A stretch of 14,366 bases of DNA from an uncultured Clostridia bacterium (GTDB lineage: Bacteria > Bacillota > Clostridia > Monoglobales > Monoglobaceae): NCBI GenBank assembly GCA_934454115.1, contig CAKSFQ010000035.1:1-14366 (forward strand), read 5' to 3'. The notes below the pieces were generated by a model. That model did not search any database. It worked only from the letters and a program-made list of their open reading frames with translations, and was not told the DNA's origin. Position numbers and translations under genes: made by a program. Shown one piece after another: positions 8,157 to 13,778 of this stretch (positions are counted from its first letter, which is position 1; every line of letters starts with the position of its first letter).

Positions 8157-8411
8157 TTACACGATTTTTTCAAACACCATGGTTGCCTGAATGCGGTCGC
8201 CGCCCATCAGGCCTTTGCTGCCGCCGTTTGATGTCGTAATCGTATGCAGCCGATAGCCCTTTTTTGCCTGGTGGTTAATGGCCTCTTCCAGTTCGGTCAG
8301 GTTGCCGGAGCCGCTTCCTAAAAACTTCTCCTTTAAGGTAACCTGAAGCACGACATACTGATAATCTTTGCCGGACGCGGTTGAGAATGTGGACGAATCA
8401 CTGTAATCCAT
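8157..8411 (-). CDS. DUF4177 domain protein
   Basis: Small protein of 84 residues matching the DUF4177 pattern: YQYVVLQVTL strand, LEEAINHQAKKGYRLHTI helix, and a final strand QATMVFEKI. Function is unknown. AGGAGG (8420-8425) lies 8 nt before the ATG, so the start is firm. It has its own promoter, with a dyad in the spacer that suggests repression, and shares the bidirectional terminator with dacF. It is the last host gene before the integrated element. Confidence 0.85.
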   Translation of the reverse strand: MDYSDSSTFSTASGKDYQYVVLQVTLKEKFLGSGSGNLTELEEAINHQAKKGYRLHTITTSNGGSKGLMGGDRIQATMVFEKIV

Positions 8412-8448
8412 AAAACGAACCTCCTCATATAAAATATTCGATAGAGAT

Positions 8449-8478
8449 ACTTTATCATATTGCGGCAGTATTTGTCAA
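8449..8478 (-). promoter_or_regulatory. Sigma-A promoter of the DUF4177 gene
   Basis: Minus strand TTGACA (8473-8478), an 18-bp spacer, and TAAAGT (8449-8454) with TG at the extended -10 position. It is about 37 bp from the start codon. It is intact, so any insertion point of the element lies to its right. Confidence 0.75.
8457..8471. promoter_or_regulatory. Dyad operator candidate in the DUF4177 promoter spacer
   Basis: ATATTGCGGCAGTAT is an interrupted palindrome of the form ATA-N-TGC-N-GCA-N-TAT. It fills the spacer between -35 and -10, where a bound repressor would block RNA polymerase. No cognate regulator is seen in the window. Confidence 0.45.
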
Positions 8479-8510
8479 GCCGGATAGAGGCGGTTTGCCC
8501 GGCGGCGCGT

Positions 8511-10034
8511 TTACCGCAAAAAAACAACCCTGAAAGATGATCCTTCAGGGTTGTTTTGCATGGCGTACCTTCTGTTATTAAATCCGAACTTTTCCAGATC
8601 GGATATCCGCAATTTTTTCAAATTTTCACCCTCGCGGAAGTTGTAGGTTATTATCATCTCATCGTCAAATAAATATACCGCATTAATAAACGTATTGATA
8701 ATTGTTTCGATTTTTTCTTCTTCATTGTATACCTTGTTTTTGACGTCGTAAAGGAAAAATTTAATGTCTCTTTCTCTTAATTCGGGCTTTGCTATTTTTT
8801 CTTTCTCAATCGAAATGAGCAGATTGTTCTTCCGCTCTTCCGCCTCCATCATACGTTGCTTGGTGGTTTCAGTTATAATGCCTTGCTCGATTGCTTTCAT
8901 AATGTTGTCGATCGTTTTTTGAGTTTCTTTTAACGCATGCTCCAAAGCGGTAATCTCCGAGGTGTCCTCTCTGTCCTTTTTGTAGACTGCATACGCAGCC
9001 TTTGACAGTTTTTCTATATTTTCATCCGTGAGAACCTGGTTGACAGTCACATCCACAATGGTGCGTTCAATGAAATCCTTTTTGACCGATTTCTTTTTGC
9101 ATCCATGCTTACGTTTCCTTTCGATACAGGAATAATAATAATGTGTCGCGCCGGTGCCGCTTGTTCCGCTATCACCAACCATACTACTGTGGCACTTACC
9201 ACAGAACAACTTTCCGGTCAAATAGAAAGTTTCGTCGCTTTTTGCGCTCGCCGGAGCTCGTTTGTTGTGCGCAACTCTTTGTTGTACCTTTTCAAAGGTT
9301 TCATCATCAACGATTCTCGGTATCGCATCCTCGAGCACGGTGTCTAGATACTCGTATCTTCCAATGTATTTTCGATTTGATAGAATTCTGTACAAGGAAT
9401 GGTAGGAAAATGGTTTTCCTATTGATGTTTTGTACCCGGCGCTGTTAAGTTCTTTGCATATTTCCCTCACGGTATATCCATCTGCGTACATTTCATAAAT
9501 GCGCTTAACAATGCCGGCAGTGTCCTCGTTAATTACATAATTTTTATCTTTATCAATTTTATAGCCAAGCGGAATCGTGCCTCCCATATATTTGCCAAGT
9601 TCTGCCCTCTGTCGCATTCCTCTTAATACATTTTGCGAAAGATTGGCAGAATAGTATTCCGCCATTCCCTCCAACACGCTTTCCAAAACAATGCCTTCGG
9701 GGCCATCCGCTATGTTTTCCATCGCAGATATAATTCTTACTCCATACTTTTTCAGCTGCGCCTTATAAATAGCACTGTCATAACGATTCCGCGCGAAACG
9801 GTCTAACTTGTATACAATGATATAGTCAAATCCGGCGCCTTTTGCATCTCTAATCATGCGTTGAAAATCCGGTCTGTTGTCCGTTTTGCCGGACAAGGCC
9901 TCATCGTGATAAATATTTACAATGTTTATGTCATTATTTTTTGCCCACTCGCTACACACATCGATCTGCCCGGCAATACTCTGCTCGTTTTGCCGATCGC
10001 TGGAATACCTGGCGTACACTACTGCTTTTTTCAT
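8511..10034 (-). CDS. Large serine recombinase (integrase)
   Basis: Site-specific recombinase that would integrate and excise the element. The N-terminal resolvase domain carries YARYSS with catalytic S11, plus VYKLDRFAR (R79, R82). The recombinase domain follows (about 150-260, GTIPLGYKI...GYTVREI...ILSNRKYIGRY). Then come a zinc ribbon with C278, C281, C303 and C312, a coiled coil of about 340-420, and a C-terminal tail. At 507 residues it is the usual size. The start is ATG 10034 because GAGGTG sits 6 nt before it; a GTG at 10043 overlaps that ribosome site. The last codons (about 493-505) lie inside a terminator hairpin, which suggests the 3' end crosses the att junction. It is expressed toward the host junction from a separate consensus promoter. 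Confidence 0.93.
   Translation of the reverse strand: MKKAVVYARYSSDRQNEQSIAGQIDVCSEWAKNNDINIVNIYHDEALSGKTDNRPDFQRMIRDAKGAGFDYIIVYKLDRFARNRYDSAIYKAQLKKYGVRIISAMENIADGPEGIVLESVLEGMAEYYSANLSQNVLRGMRQRAELGKYMGGTIPLGYKIDKDKNYVINEDTAGIVKRIYEMYADGYTVREICKELNSAGYKTSIGKPFSYHSLYRILSNRKYIGRYEYLDTVLEDAIPRIVDDETFEKVQQRVAHNKRAPASAKSDETFYLTGKLFCGKCHSSMVGDSGTSGTGATHYYYSCIERKRKHGCKKKSVKKDFIERTIVDVTVNQVLTDENIEKLSKAAYAVYKKDREDTSEITALEHALKETQKTIDNIMKAIEQGIITETTKQRMMEAEERKNNLLISIEKEKIAKPELRERDIKFFLYDVKNKVYNEEEKIETIINTFINAVYLFDDEMIITYNFREGENLKKLRISDLEKFGFNNRRYAMQNNPEGSSFRVVFLR
8514..8557 (-). terminator. Terminator hairpin inside the recombinase 3' end
   Basis: AAAACAACCCTGAA (8521-8534) and TTCAGGGTTGTTTT (8544-8557) form a perfect 14-bp stem with a 9-nt loop. 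On the minus strand a run of seven T follows, just before the stop codon. It is therefore coding sequence and a terminator-like structure at once. Confidence 0.75.
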
Positions 10035-10065
10035 CGTTTGCACCTCATTTACACAAATTCCTCTT

Positions 10066-10140
10066 TCAAAAATAAAAAGCCCAAGGGTTCGTCACCTCCC
10101 GTATGATGGGATGACTACTTCCAAAGGGCGTATTATCCAT
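10066..10140 (-). CDS. Possible 24-residue leader peptide of the recombinase
   Basis: An ATG about 5 nt after the predicted transcription start opens a 24-codon frame beginning MDNTPFGSSHP and ending NPWAFYF, stopping 31 bp before the recombinase ATG. No ribosome site precedes it, so translation would be near-leaderless. Its codons overlap the 5' hairpin and a weak terminator-like CCCTTGGGCTTTTT. A second mini-frame in another phase (TTG after GGGAGGTG, 11 codons) overlaps its end. I do not recognise the peptide. The case for it is position only. Confidence 0.3.
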   Translation of the reverse strand: MDNTPFGSSHPIIREVTNPWAFYF

Positions 10141-10150
10141 TACACGCCCT
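10125..10150 (-). promoter_or_regulatory. 5' leader hairpin of the recombinase transcript
   Basis: AGGGCGT and ACGCCCT (10144-10150 and 10125-10131 read on the minus strand) form a 7-bp stem with a 12-nt loop at the predicted 5' end of the RNA. The GCCC of the right arm could instead pair with GGGC just before TTTTTATTTTT at about 10070-10085, so an attenuator switch is possible. Confidence 0.45.
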
Positions 10151-10179
10151 ATTATATTACCTATATGTAATAATGTCAA
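10151..10179 (-). promoter_or_regulatory. Consensus sigma-A promoter of the recombinase
   Basis: Minus strand TTGACA (10174-10179), a 17-bp spacer and TATAAT (10151-10156): a perfect match at both boxes. Transcription should start near 10144, leaving a leader of about 110 nt. Confidence 0.9.
10155..10172. promoter_or_regulatory. Dyad operator candidate in the recombinase promoter
   Basis: TATTAC-N6-GTAATA lies between the -35 and -10 boxes and overlaps the -10. Its half-sites differ from the TTAGA dyads near the XRE gene, so a different regulator would be expected. No obvious candidate gene is present in the window. Confidence 0.45.
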
Positions 10180-10300
10180 CAAATAAATTGTTATTTCTAT
10201 AAGATAAGCAAATAATACCAGATTTTGATGGACAAAAAGTGTCATAATCGTTTATTTTTATAAGCAGCAAGGTCATTTGCTAATGCTAGCGTGTTATTGA

Positions 10301-11749
10301 TTATGTTTCTGCAAGGCGGAGGCTTTCCCGGTATTGCTCGGCTTTGGCAACCATGGTGAATGTGACCGCTGCATTATGATTTTCCCTTACAACCGTTTCG
10401 ATTTCCTCAAGAGGCACTTTAAAAAATTCCTTTCGGTTATTTACCTTATTGACCTGGTATTTTCTAAAGGTTTCATGGAGAATATTTTCGAGTTTGGGCG
10501 CGTCCTCACTAAATATCATGGCATGAACATCAAATTCAAACGGAACGGAGGCATCACCGAGTTCTTTTACCCTATCCATCGGTTCCAGACGGCGCGTCAT
10601 GCCTATTTTGTAGACGTTTTCACCGAATGAGCCGATATTAGAGATTACATAAACAAAACCGGCTCTTGTATTTTGTTCGCGTTCCAATACATTTTCTCTG
10701 TCTTTTTCCAAGAGTTTGAGTTTTCCCTCCAACTCGTTTATCTTGTCGATATAAAGCTGCTTTTCAATATCAGATGCCTTTTGCATATATTTCATCAGCT
10801 TTGATATTTCGTTCTTAAACTGGTGTTCTTCTTTTTCGAGTTTTTGTTTTTCCTTTTCGATTTCACGGCGAACCTTTTCTTCTTCCAGCATTTGAGCCTT
10901 AATCGCTTTTTGCTCTTCGCGTTCCGCCTCTGCTTTCAGCGCTGCTGTATGTACTAAATTTAGTTCATTCAGTTTGATTTCTAAAAGTGCAACATCGATG
11001 CGTACGCCGTCTACTTCAAATATTTTATTCAGGGTTTCAAAAGATCGCTGCATTTTAGCACGTAGAGAATCAATATTTTTGACTGATAAGGAAAGCAAAA
11101 TATTATCGCACTCGGCGTTAAAACACCGCAAAATTTGTTTTGTGTTGTTATTGTAAGCTTTCTTTTCACATTTGTGCGGCTCAGATTTTAATATTACGGC
11201 TTTTTCGGACTTAATGAGTTCTTTCTCTTCGAGTTTTAAGAGCGAGAGTTTATTTTTACATTCTTCCGAAGTAAGTCCGTCATAATCAGAAAAGTCGTAT
11301 GTTTTAATCATTACCTCTGTTTCAAGTTCTTTTAACTCTGCCTTGCTATTTTCGATATATTCTTTGAGAACGTCCAAATCATGTGAAGCCCAATGGGCTT
11401 TTTCATACTTTTTTTGTTCATTCCGCAGGGCAAGTTGAAGATCTGAAACTACATTGGAAAGTCGTGCAATTTCATCGTCGCGGGATTTTAATTGTGCGTC
11501 ATCGACATTTTTGGAAGTCTTGGCGCGCCGACGATTGCCGACGCTGACAACAATAATCCCGATTAAGCCAATGTAAAACATTATTGCGGAAAGCACGAGT
11601 ATAATCGTTAGCGTAGTTTCTTCTGGTGAATCGGGTGAAAGGCTATCCGGGTTGGATAAAGAATCGCCGAAGAAAATCCCGGCTATAATGATTGCGAAGA
11701 TTGAAATACACAAAAGAATGACATACGGTGTGACTTTTCTTGGTTTCAT
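10301..11749 (-). CDS. Membrane-anchored coiled-coil GIY-YIG protein (DUF4041 + T5orf172/MUG113)
   Basis: Two transmembrane helices (about 8-27 and 46-70) with RRR at 73-75 after the second place the rest in the cytoplasm. Next come a charged coiled coil (85-150), a DUF4041-like region (about 150-300; YDFSDYDGLTSEECKNKL, KQILRCFNAECDNIL), a long highly charged helix (270-360), and a C-terminal GIY-YIG fold (364-450). The last has FVYVISN...VYKIGMTRR for the two core strands, arginine R393, the likely metal glutamate in KLENILHETF (E421) and N438. Activity is unproven; the motifs suit a DNA nuclease. The ATG at 11749 follows GGGGGAT, and the longer frame back to 11884 would start before the promoter. 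Sitting in the lysogeny arm with repressor and ImmA-like genes, it is a candidate exclusion or defence gene. 482 residues. Confidence 0.85.
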   Translation of the reverse strand: MKPRKVTPYVILLCISIFAIIIAGIFFGDSLSNPDSLSPDSPEETTLTIILVLSAIMFYIGLIGIIVVSVGNRRRAKTSKNVDDAQLKSRDDEIARLSNVVSDLQLALRNEQKKYEKAHWASHDLDVLKEYIENSKAELKELETEVMIKTYDFSDYDGLTSEECKNKLSLLKLEEKELIKSEKAVILKSEPHKCEKKAYNNNTKQILRCFNAECDNILLSLSVKNIDSLRAKMQRSFETLNKIFEVDGVRIDVALLEIKLNELNLVHTAALKAEAEREEQKAIKAQMLEEEKVRREIEKEKQKLEKEEHQFKNEISKLMKYMQKASDIEKQLYIDKINELEGKLKLLEKDRENVLEREQNTRAGFVYVISNIGSFGENVYKIGMTRRLEPMDRVKELGDASVPFEFDVHAMIFSEDAPKLENILHETFRKYQVNKVNNRKEFFKVPLEEIETVVRENHNAAVTFTMVAKAEQYRESLRLAET

Positions 11750-11842
11750 AATTTTATCCCCCAATATTTTTATCTTATGTTTGAATAACAATAAATGACA
11801 TGATCTTGCTGCAAATACATTCTTCCATTTAGGCACCGTGTA

Positions 11843-11863
11843 GGAGACGAATGGTACGTCTCC
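11843..11863 (-). promoter_or_regulatory. 5' leader hairpin of the GIY-YIG gene
   Basis: GGAGACG and CGTCTCC form a perfect 7-bp stem with a 7-nt loop, within a few bases of the predicted 5' end. It resembles the placement of the hairpin in the recombinase leader. An RNA-stability or attenuation role is a guess. Confidence 0.5.
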
Positions 11864-11872
11864 CGCACGAAA

Positions 11873-11881
11873 AGTATAGCA
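11873..11881 (-). promoter_or_regulatory. Extended -10 promoter of the GIY-YIG gene
   Basis: Minus strand TGCTATACT gives TATACT (11873-11878) with the extended -10 TG. No convincing -35 is present. The predicted start near 11866 leaves a leader of about 117 nt, so this gene can be expressed apart from the repressor operon. Confidence 0.55.
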
Positions 11882-11930
11882 CAATAACAGCCCTTCGTCT
11901 TTTGTTAAAATCTAGCTGTTATCTTTGTGC
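11879..11930. repeat. Inverted repeat between the ImmA-like gene and the GIY-YIG promoter
   Basis: GCACAATAACAGC (11879-11891) is the reverse complement of GCTGTTATCTTTGTGC (11915-11930), apart from a 3-nt bulge, across a 23-nt loop. It abuts the -10 box and lies just after the stop of the ImmA-like gene. No T-run follows on the minus strand beyond CTATACTTTT. It may be a weak terminator or an operator. Confidence 0.55.
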
Positions 11931-11934
11931 ACTG

Positions 11935-12591
11935 CTACGGCCTGCATACGGCGCAGGGAGCATATTTCTTCTCTGCGTCAGCACGGCTGATTGCAATGGT
12001 TTCTTTATCCTTAGTGTAATGACAATCGGCACGGTGATATTTCGTCCCGGAAGGCGTAACGTATACGGTGTCAGAAATCGGGCTGGTTTCCTCGATGCCG
12101 GATTCCGTCTGCGTGGCAGTTGTCCATTGAGACAAAAGATTCCCTGCCACACAACCGATAAGCAACGATAGGATAATAAGCGCGCCAACCAATATTGGAG
12201 GAAAAACAGTGCGCTTTCGGTAAAGCACGGCGTAAACAAACGCTTCTGCCTCTGCTTCTATCTCATCATTGTTTTTTAAGTATAACGTTCCTGCTCCGGT
12301 ATGCTGTAGCTTGATATGCCCTATCTCGTGTAACAATCGATGCAGCTTTTCCGAATAAGACAAATTGTTACTTACAAATACCACATGTGCCAATTCGTTG
12401 TAGGTAAACGCCGTCGTTTTTTGAGCAATATCGCAAAGACCATATTTTGCAAGAGTTTCATCGTTTTCTGATGCGTAAAACACTACATGATACTTTATGC
12501 TTTCCAGATATTTGACAGCGCGCTCCAGTGTTACTTCGCCGTAAACGGCTTTTTTATAATTTTTAGCAGCCTCGTGAATCTTATTGGCCAT
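11935..12591 (-). CDS. Membrane-tethered ImmA/IrrE-like metallopeptidase with C-terminal Ada-like domain
   Basis: The N-terminal half (1-125) is an ImmA/IrrE-type zinc peptidase: LLHEIGHIKLQH with H88, E89 and H92, and a third ligand likely in EIEAEAEAF (110-118). RKR at 125-127 comes before one transmembrane helix (about 130-152), so the protease would be cytoplasmic. The tail (175-218) holds the pattern YVTPSGTKYHRADC...A..C..C, with H186, C190, H191, C213 and C216. This is the Ada-like metal-binding module often found on secreted Bacillota proteins, and here it should face outward. ImmA proteins cleave phage or ICE repressors, and the XRE gene lies 52 bp upstream, a natural substrate. The start is ATG 12591 (AAAGGA 9 nt before); an in-frame TTG at 12609 has no site. 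218 residues, longer than plain ImmA because of the added half. Confidence 0.85.
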   Translation of the reverse strand: MANKIHEAAKNYKKAVYGEVTLERAVKYLESIKYHVVFYASENDETLAKYGLCDIAQKTTAFTYNELAHVVFVSNNLSYSEKLHRLLHEIGHIKLQHTGAGTLYLKNNDEIEAEAEAFVYAVLYRKRTVFPPILVGALIILSLLIGCVAGNLLSQWTTATQTESGIEETSPISDTVYVTPSGTKYHRADCHYTKDKETIAISRADAEKKYAPCAVCRP

Positions 12592-12643
12592 GAAATCACG
12601 TCCTTTCAAGGGCTGCTATTATGCTATCACACTAATTGTGTTT

Positions 12644-13219
12644 TTATTTTTGCGGCAATGTAATTTCTCTGTTAATCTTGGGTTGCATCGCTCTGGTTTC
12701 TTTACCCTTGTAAGCAGCTATTTCTCCCGATGTATCAACGTCATATTTTACGTGTTTTTCGTCTACACTTTCATTTAATAGGTCATATACATTGGTTTCT
12801 AAAACGCCAAGCAACAAATCTAATTTTGCAATGCCTTTCGTGCCGGCCTCGATATCTGTTGTCAGAAATAACTTGATCTCCATAAGCGAAAGGCCGGTGT
12901 CTCGCTCTAAATTTTCATAGCCATAGGCATCGATCCGTTTCTTTAAAGCCGGTTTTATTGCGTTAATTCCCCGGTCAGAAAGAAGAACCCGAAAAAATTC
13001 TGCACTAAGCGGATTGATCGCCTTGTTATCCGTGCGGCCGAGTAGGTAATCAATAGAAACATTGAAACAATCTGCTATTTTAGTCATTGCAGATAAGGAT
13101 GGCTTTGCTTTTCCCTTTCGCCATTCGGTTAAGGCCGTAGATGGCAATGCTGTTACTTTAGTGAATTGTTTGTCATTAAATTTTTTTTCATCAATCAATT
13201 TTTCAATTCGTTCTAACAT
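12644..13219 (-). CDS. XRE-family repressor (CI/ImmR-like)
   Basis: 191 residues. The N-terminal helix-turn-helix domain covers 1-62, with ALPSTALTEWRKGKAKPSLSAM for turn and recognition helix and the typical ending FNVSIDYLLGRTD. The rest (about 70-150) is helical; it may oligomerise or be the ImmA cleavage region. The tail from 155 is polar. The start is ATG 13219 with AAAGGA 7 nt upstream; the frame continues to 13282 but there it would overlap the promoter. It is transcribed leftward with the ImmA-like gene and faces a rightward promoter with two dyads, as expected for the repressor of a temperate element. Confidence 0.9.
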   Translation of the reverse strand: MLERIEKLIDEKKFNDKQFTKVTALPSTALTEWRKGKAKPSLSAMTKIADCFNVSIDYLLGRTDNKAINPLSAEFFRVLLSDRGINAIKPALKKRIDAYGYENLERDTGLSLMEIKLFLTTDIEAGTKGIAKLDLLLGVLETNVYDLLNESVDEKHVKYDVDTSGEIAAYKGKETRAMQPKINREITLPQK

Positions 13220-13250
13220 ATAAAAATCCTTTCTGTAGAAATGTAACAAA

Positions 13251-13279
13251 ACTATATCAAGTATGTTGTGTATTTTTAA
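13251..13279 (-). promoter_or_regulatory. Leftward promoter of the XRE repressor
   Basis: Minus strand TTAAAA (13274-13279), a 17-bp spacer and TATAGT (13251-13256) with the extended -10 TG. Predicted RNA start near 13244, 25 nt before the ATG. The first dyad lies 7 bp upstream of the -35. Confidence 0.65.
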
Positions 13280-13285
13280 CAATAA

Positions 13286-13299
13286 TTAGAAAACTCTAA
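13286..13299. promoter_or_regulatory. Operator O1 candidate (TTAGA-N4-TCTAA)
   Basis: TTAGAAAACTCTAA. It has the same half-sites and the same N4 spacing as the second dyad, whose centre is exactly 30 bp away, about three helical turns. It sits between the two divergent -35 boxes, so a bound repressor could affect both promoters. Confidence 0.7.
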
Positions 13300-13307
13300 A
13301 TATTACA

Positions 13308-13336
13308 TTGACAAATTAGAATTTTCTAATTATAAT
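13308..13336 (+). promoter_or_regulatory. Rightward early promoter
   Basis: TTGACA (13308-13313), 17 bp and TATAAT (13331-13336): a perfect consensus. Such a strong promoter would need tight repression in the integrated state; the O2 dyad fills its spacer. Predicted start near 13343, about 214 nt before the first well-supported gene. Confidence 0.9.
13316..13329. promoter_or_regulatory. Operator O2 candidate (TTAGA-N4-TCTAA)
   Basis: TTAGAATTTTCTAA, part of the 18-bp perfect palindrome AATTAGAATTTTCTAATT, fills the spacer of the rightward promoter. Repressor binding here would exclude RNA polymerase. Confidence 0.75.
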
Positions 13337-13367
13337 ATAACCATGGCACGGATAACAGGCATCCCCT

Positions 13368-13500
13368 CCGGTAGGCGAGGACGGATTGCGTTACCGGTTG
13401 CTTTGGTAAAACGTATACGGTCGGCGAAACCGTATATGATCGCCATAGGTCGAAGGTTGTTTAAATTTTGTGTGCAACTCAATTTTACAACATTCGACCT
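13368..13500 (+). promoter_or_regulatory. Structured 5' leader of the early operon
   Basis: Three stems follow each other. CCGGTA (13368-13373) pairs with TACCGG (13392-13397). TATACGGT (13414-13421) pairs with ACCGTATA (13429-13436) across a 7-nt loop. A 14-nt arm at 13447-13460 pairs with 13487-13500 with one mismatch. None has a T-run, so they are not plain terminators. The remaining leader to 13556 holds the palindromes ACAAATTTGT and AAACGCGTTT and then the GGGGAGGTG ribosome site. A 53-codon frame starting at the predicted RNA start (13343-13504) overlaps the stems. Confidence 0.55.
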
Positions 13501-13556
13501 GTAATGTCAACAAATTTGTAAACGCGTTTGATTGATATGCGGGGAGGTGAAGAACA

Positions 13557-13775
13557 ATGATGAATAGAAAGGAACTTAAGCTAAGACTTGTGGAACTTGA
13601 CAAGCGGCAGACTGACATCGTCAGAGAGTTGCAGAAGAGAGGGTTTAAAAGTCTGGATCGGGCTACGTTTTCATCCTATTTGTCCAGAACCAGGACAGGC
13701 CCGCAGGCTGATACGGTTCTGGCACTGGCAGAGGAAATTGTAACGCAGTGGGAAAAGGAAGCGAAAGAGGGGTAA
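13557..13775 (+). CDS. Small Cro-like/phage-type DNA-binding protein
   Basis: 72 residues. GGGGAGGTGA lies just upstream; ATG 13557 and ATG 13560 are both possible. The pattern KLRLVELDKRQTDIVRELQKRG, a basic segment, ATFSSYLSRTRTGPQADTVLALAEEI reads as a helix-turn-helix of the type seen at the start of clostridial phage early operons. As the first gene after the repressor-controlled promoter it may act as a Cro or early activator. The exact family is not named with certainty. Confidence 0.75.
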   Translation: MMNRKELKLRLVELDKRQTDIVRELQKRGFKSLDRATFSSYLSRTRTGPQADTVLALAEEIVTQWEKEAKEG

Positions 13776-13778
13776 AAA

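Noticed and set aside
10035..10043. GTG start at 10043 for the recombinase
   Set aside because: It overlaps the GAGGTG ribosome site that serves the ATG at 10034, where the typical resolvase N-terminus (KKAVVYARYS) begins.
10180..10300. Terminator or small RNA gene between the GIY-YIG gene and the recombinase promoter
   Set aside because: Only 4-5 bp stems such as GACA/TGTC and AGCA/TGCT can be formed and no T-run follows; I see no supported feature in this AT-rich stretch.
11851..12171. Plus-strand open frame of 106 residues over the ImmA-like gene 3' end
   Set aside because: It is antisense to the Ada-like domain and transmembrane segment of a well-supported gene and crosses the GIY-YIG promoter; no ribosome site.
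12592..12643. Separate promoter or terminator between XRE and ImmA-like genes
   Set aside because: Only a short ACAC/GTGT stem and AT-rich bases are present, with no proper -35 and -10 pair; co-transcription is simpler.
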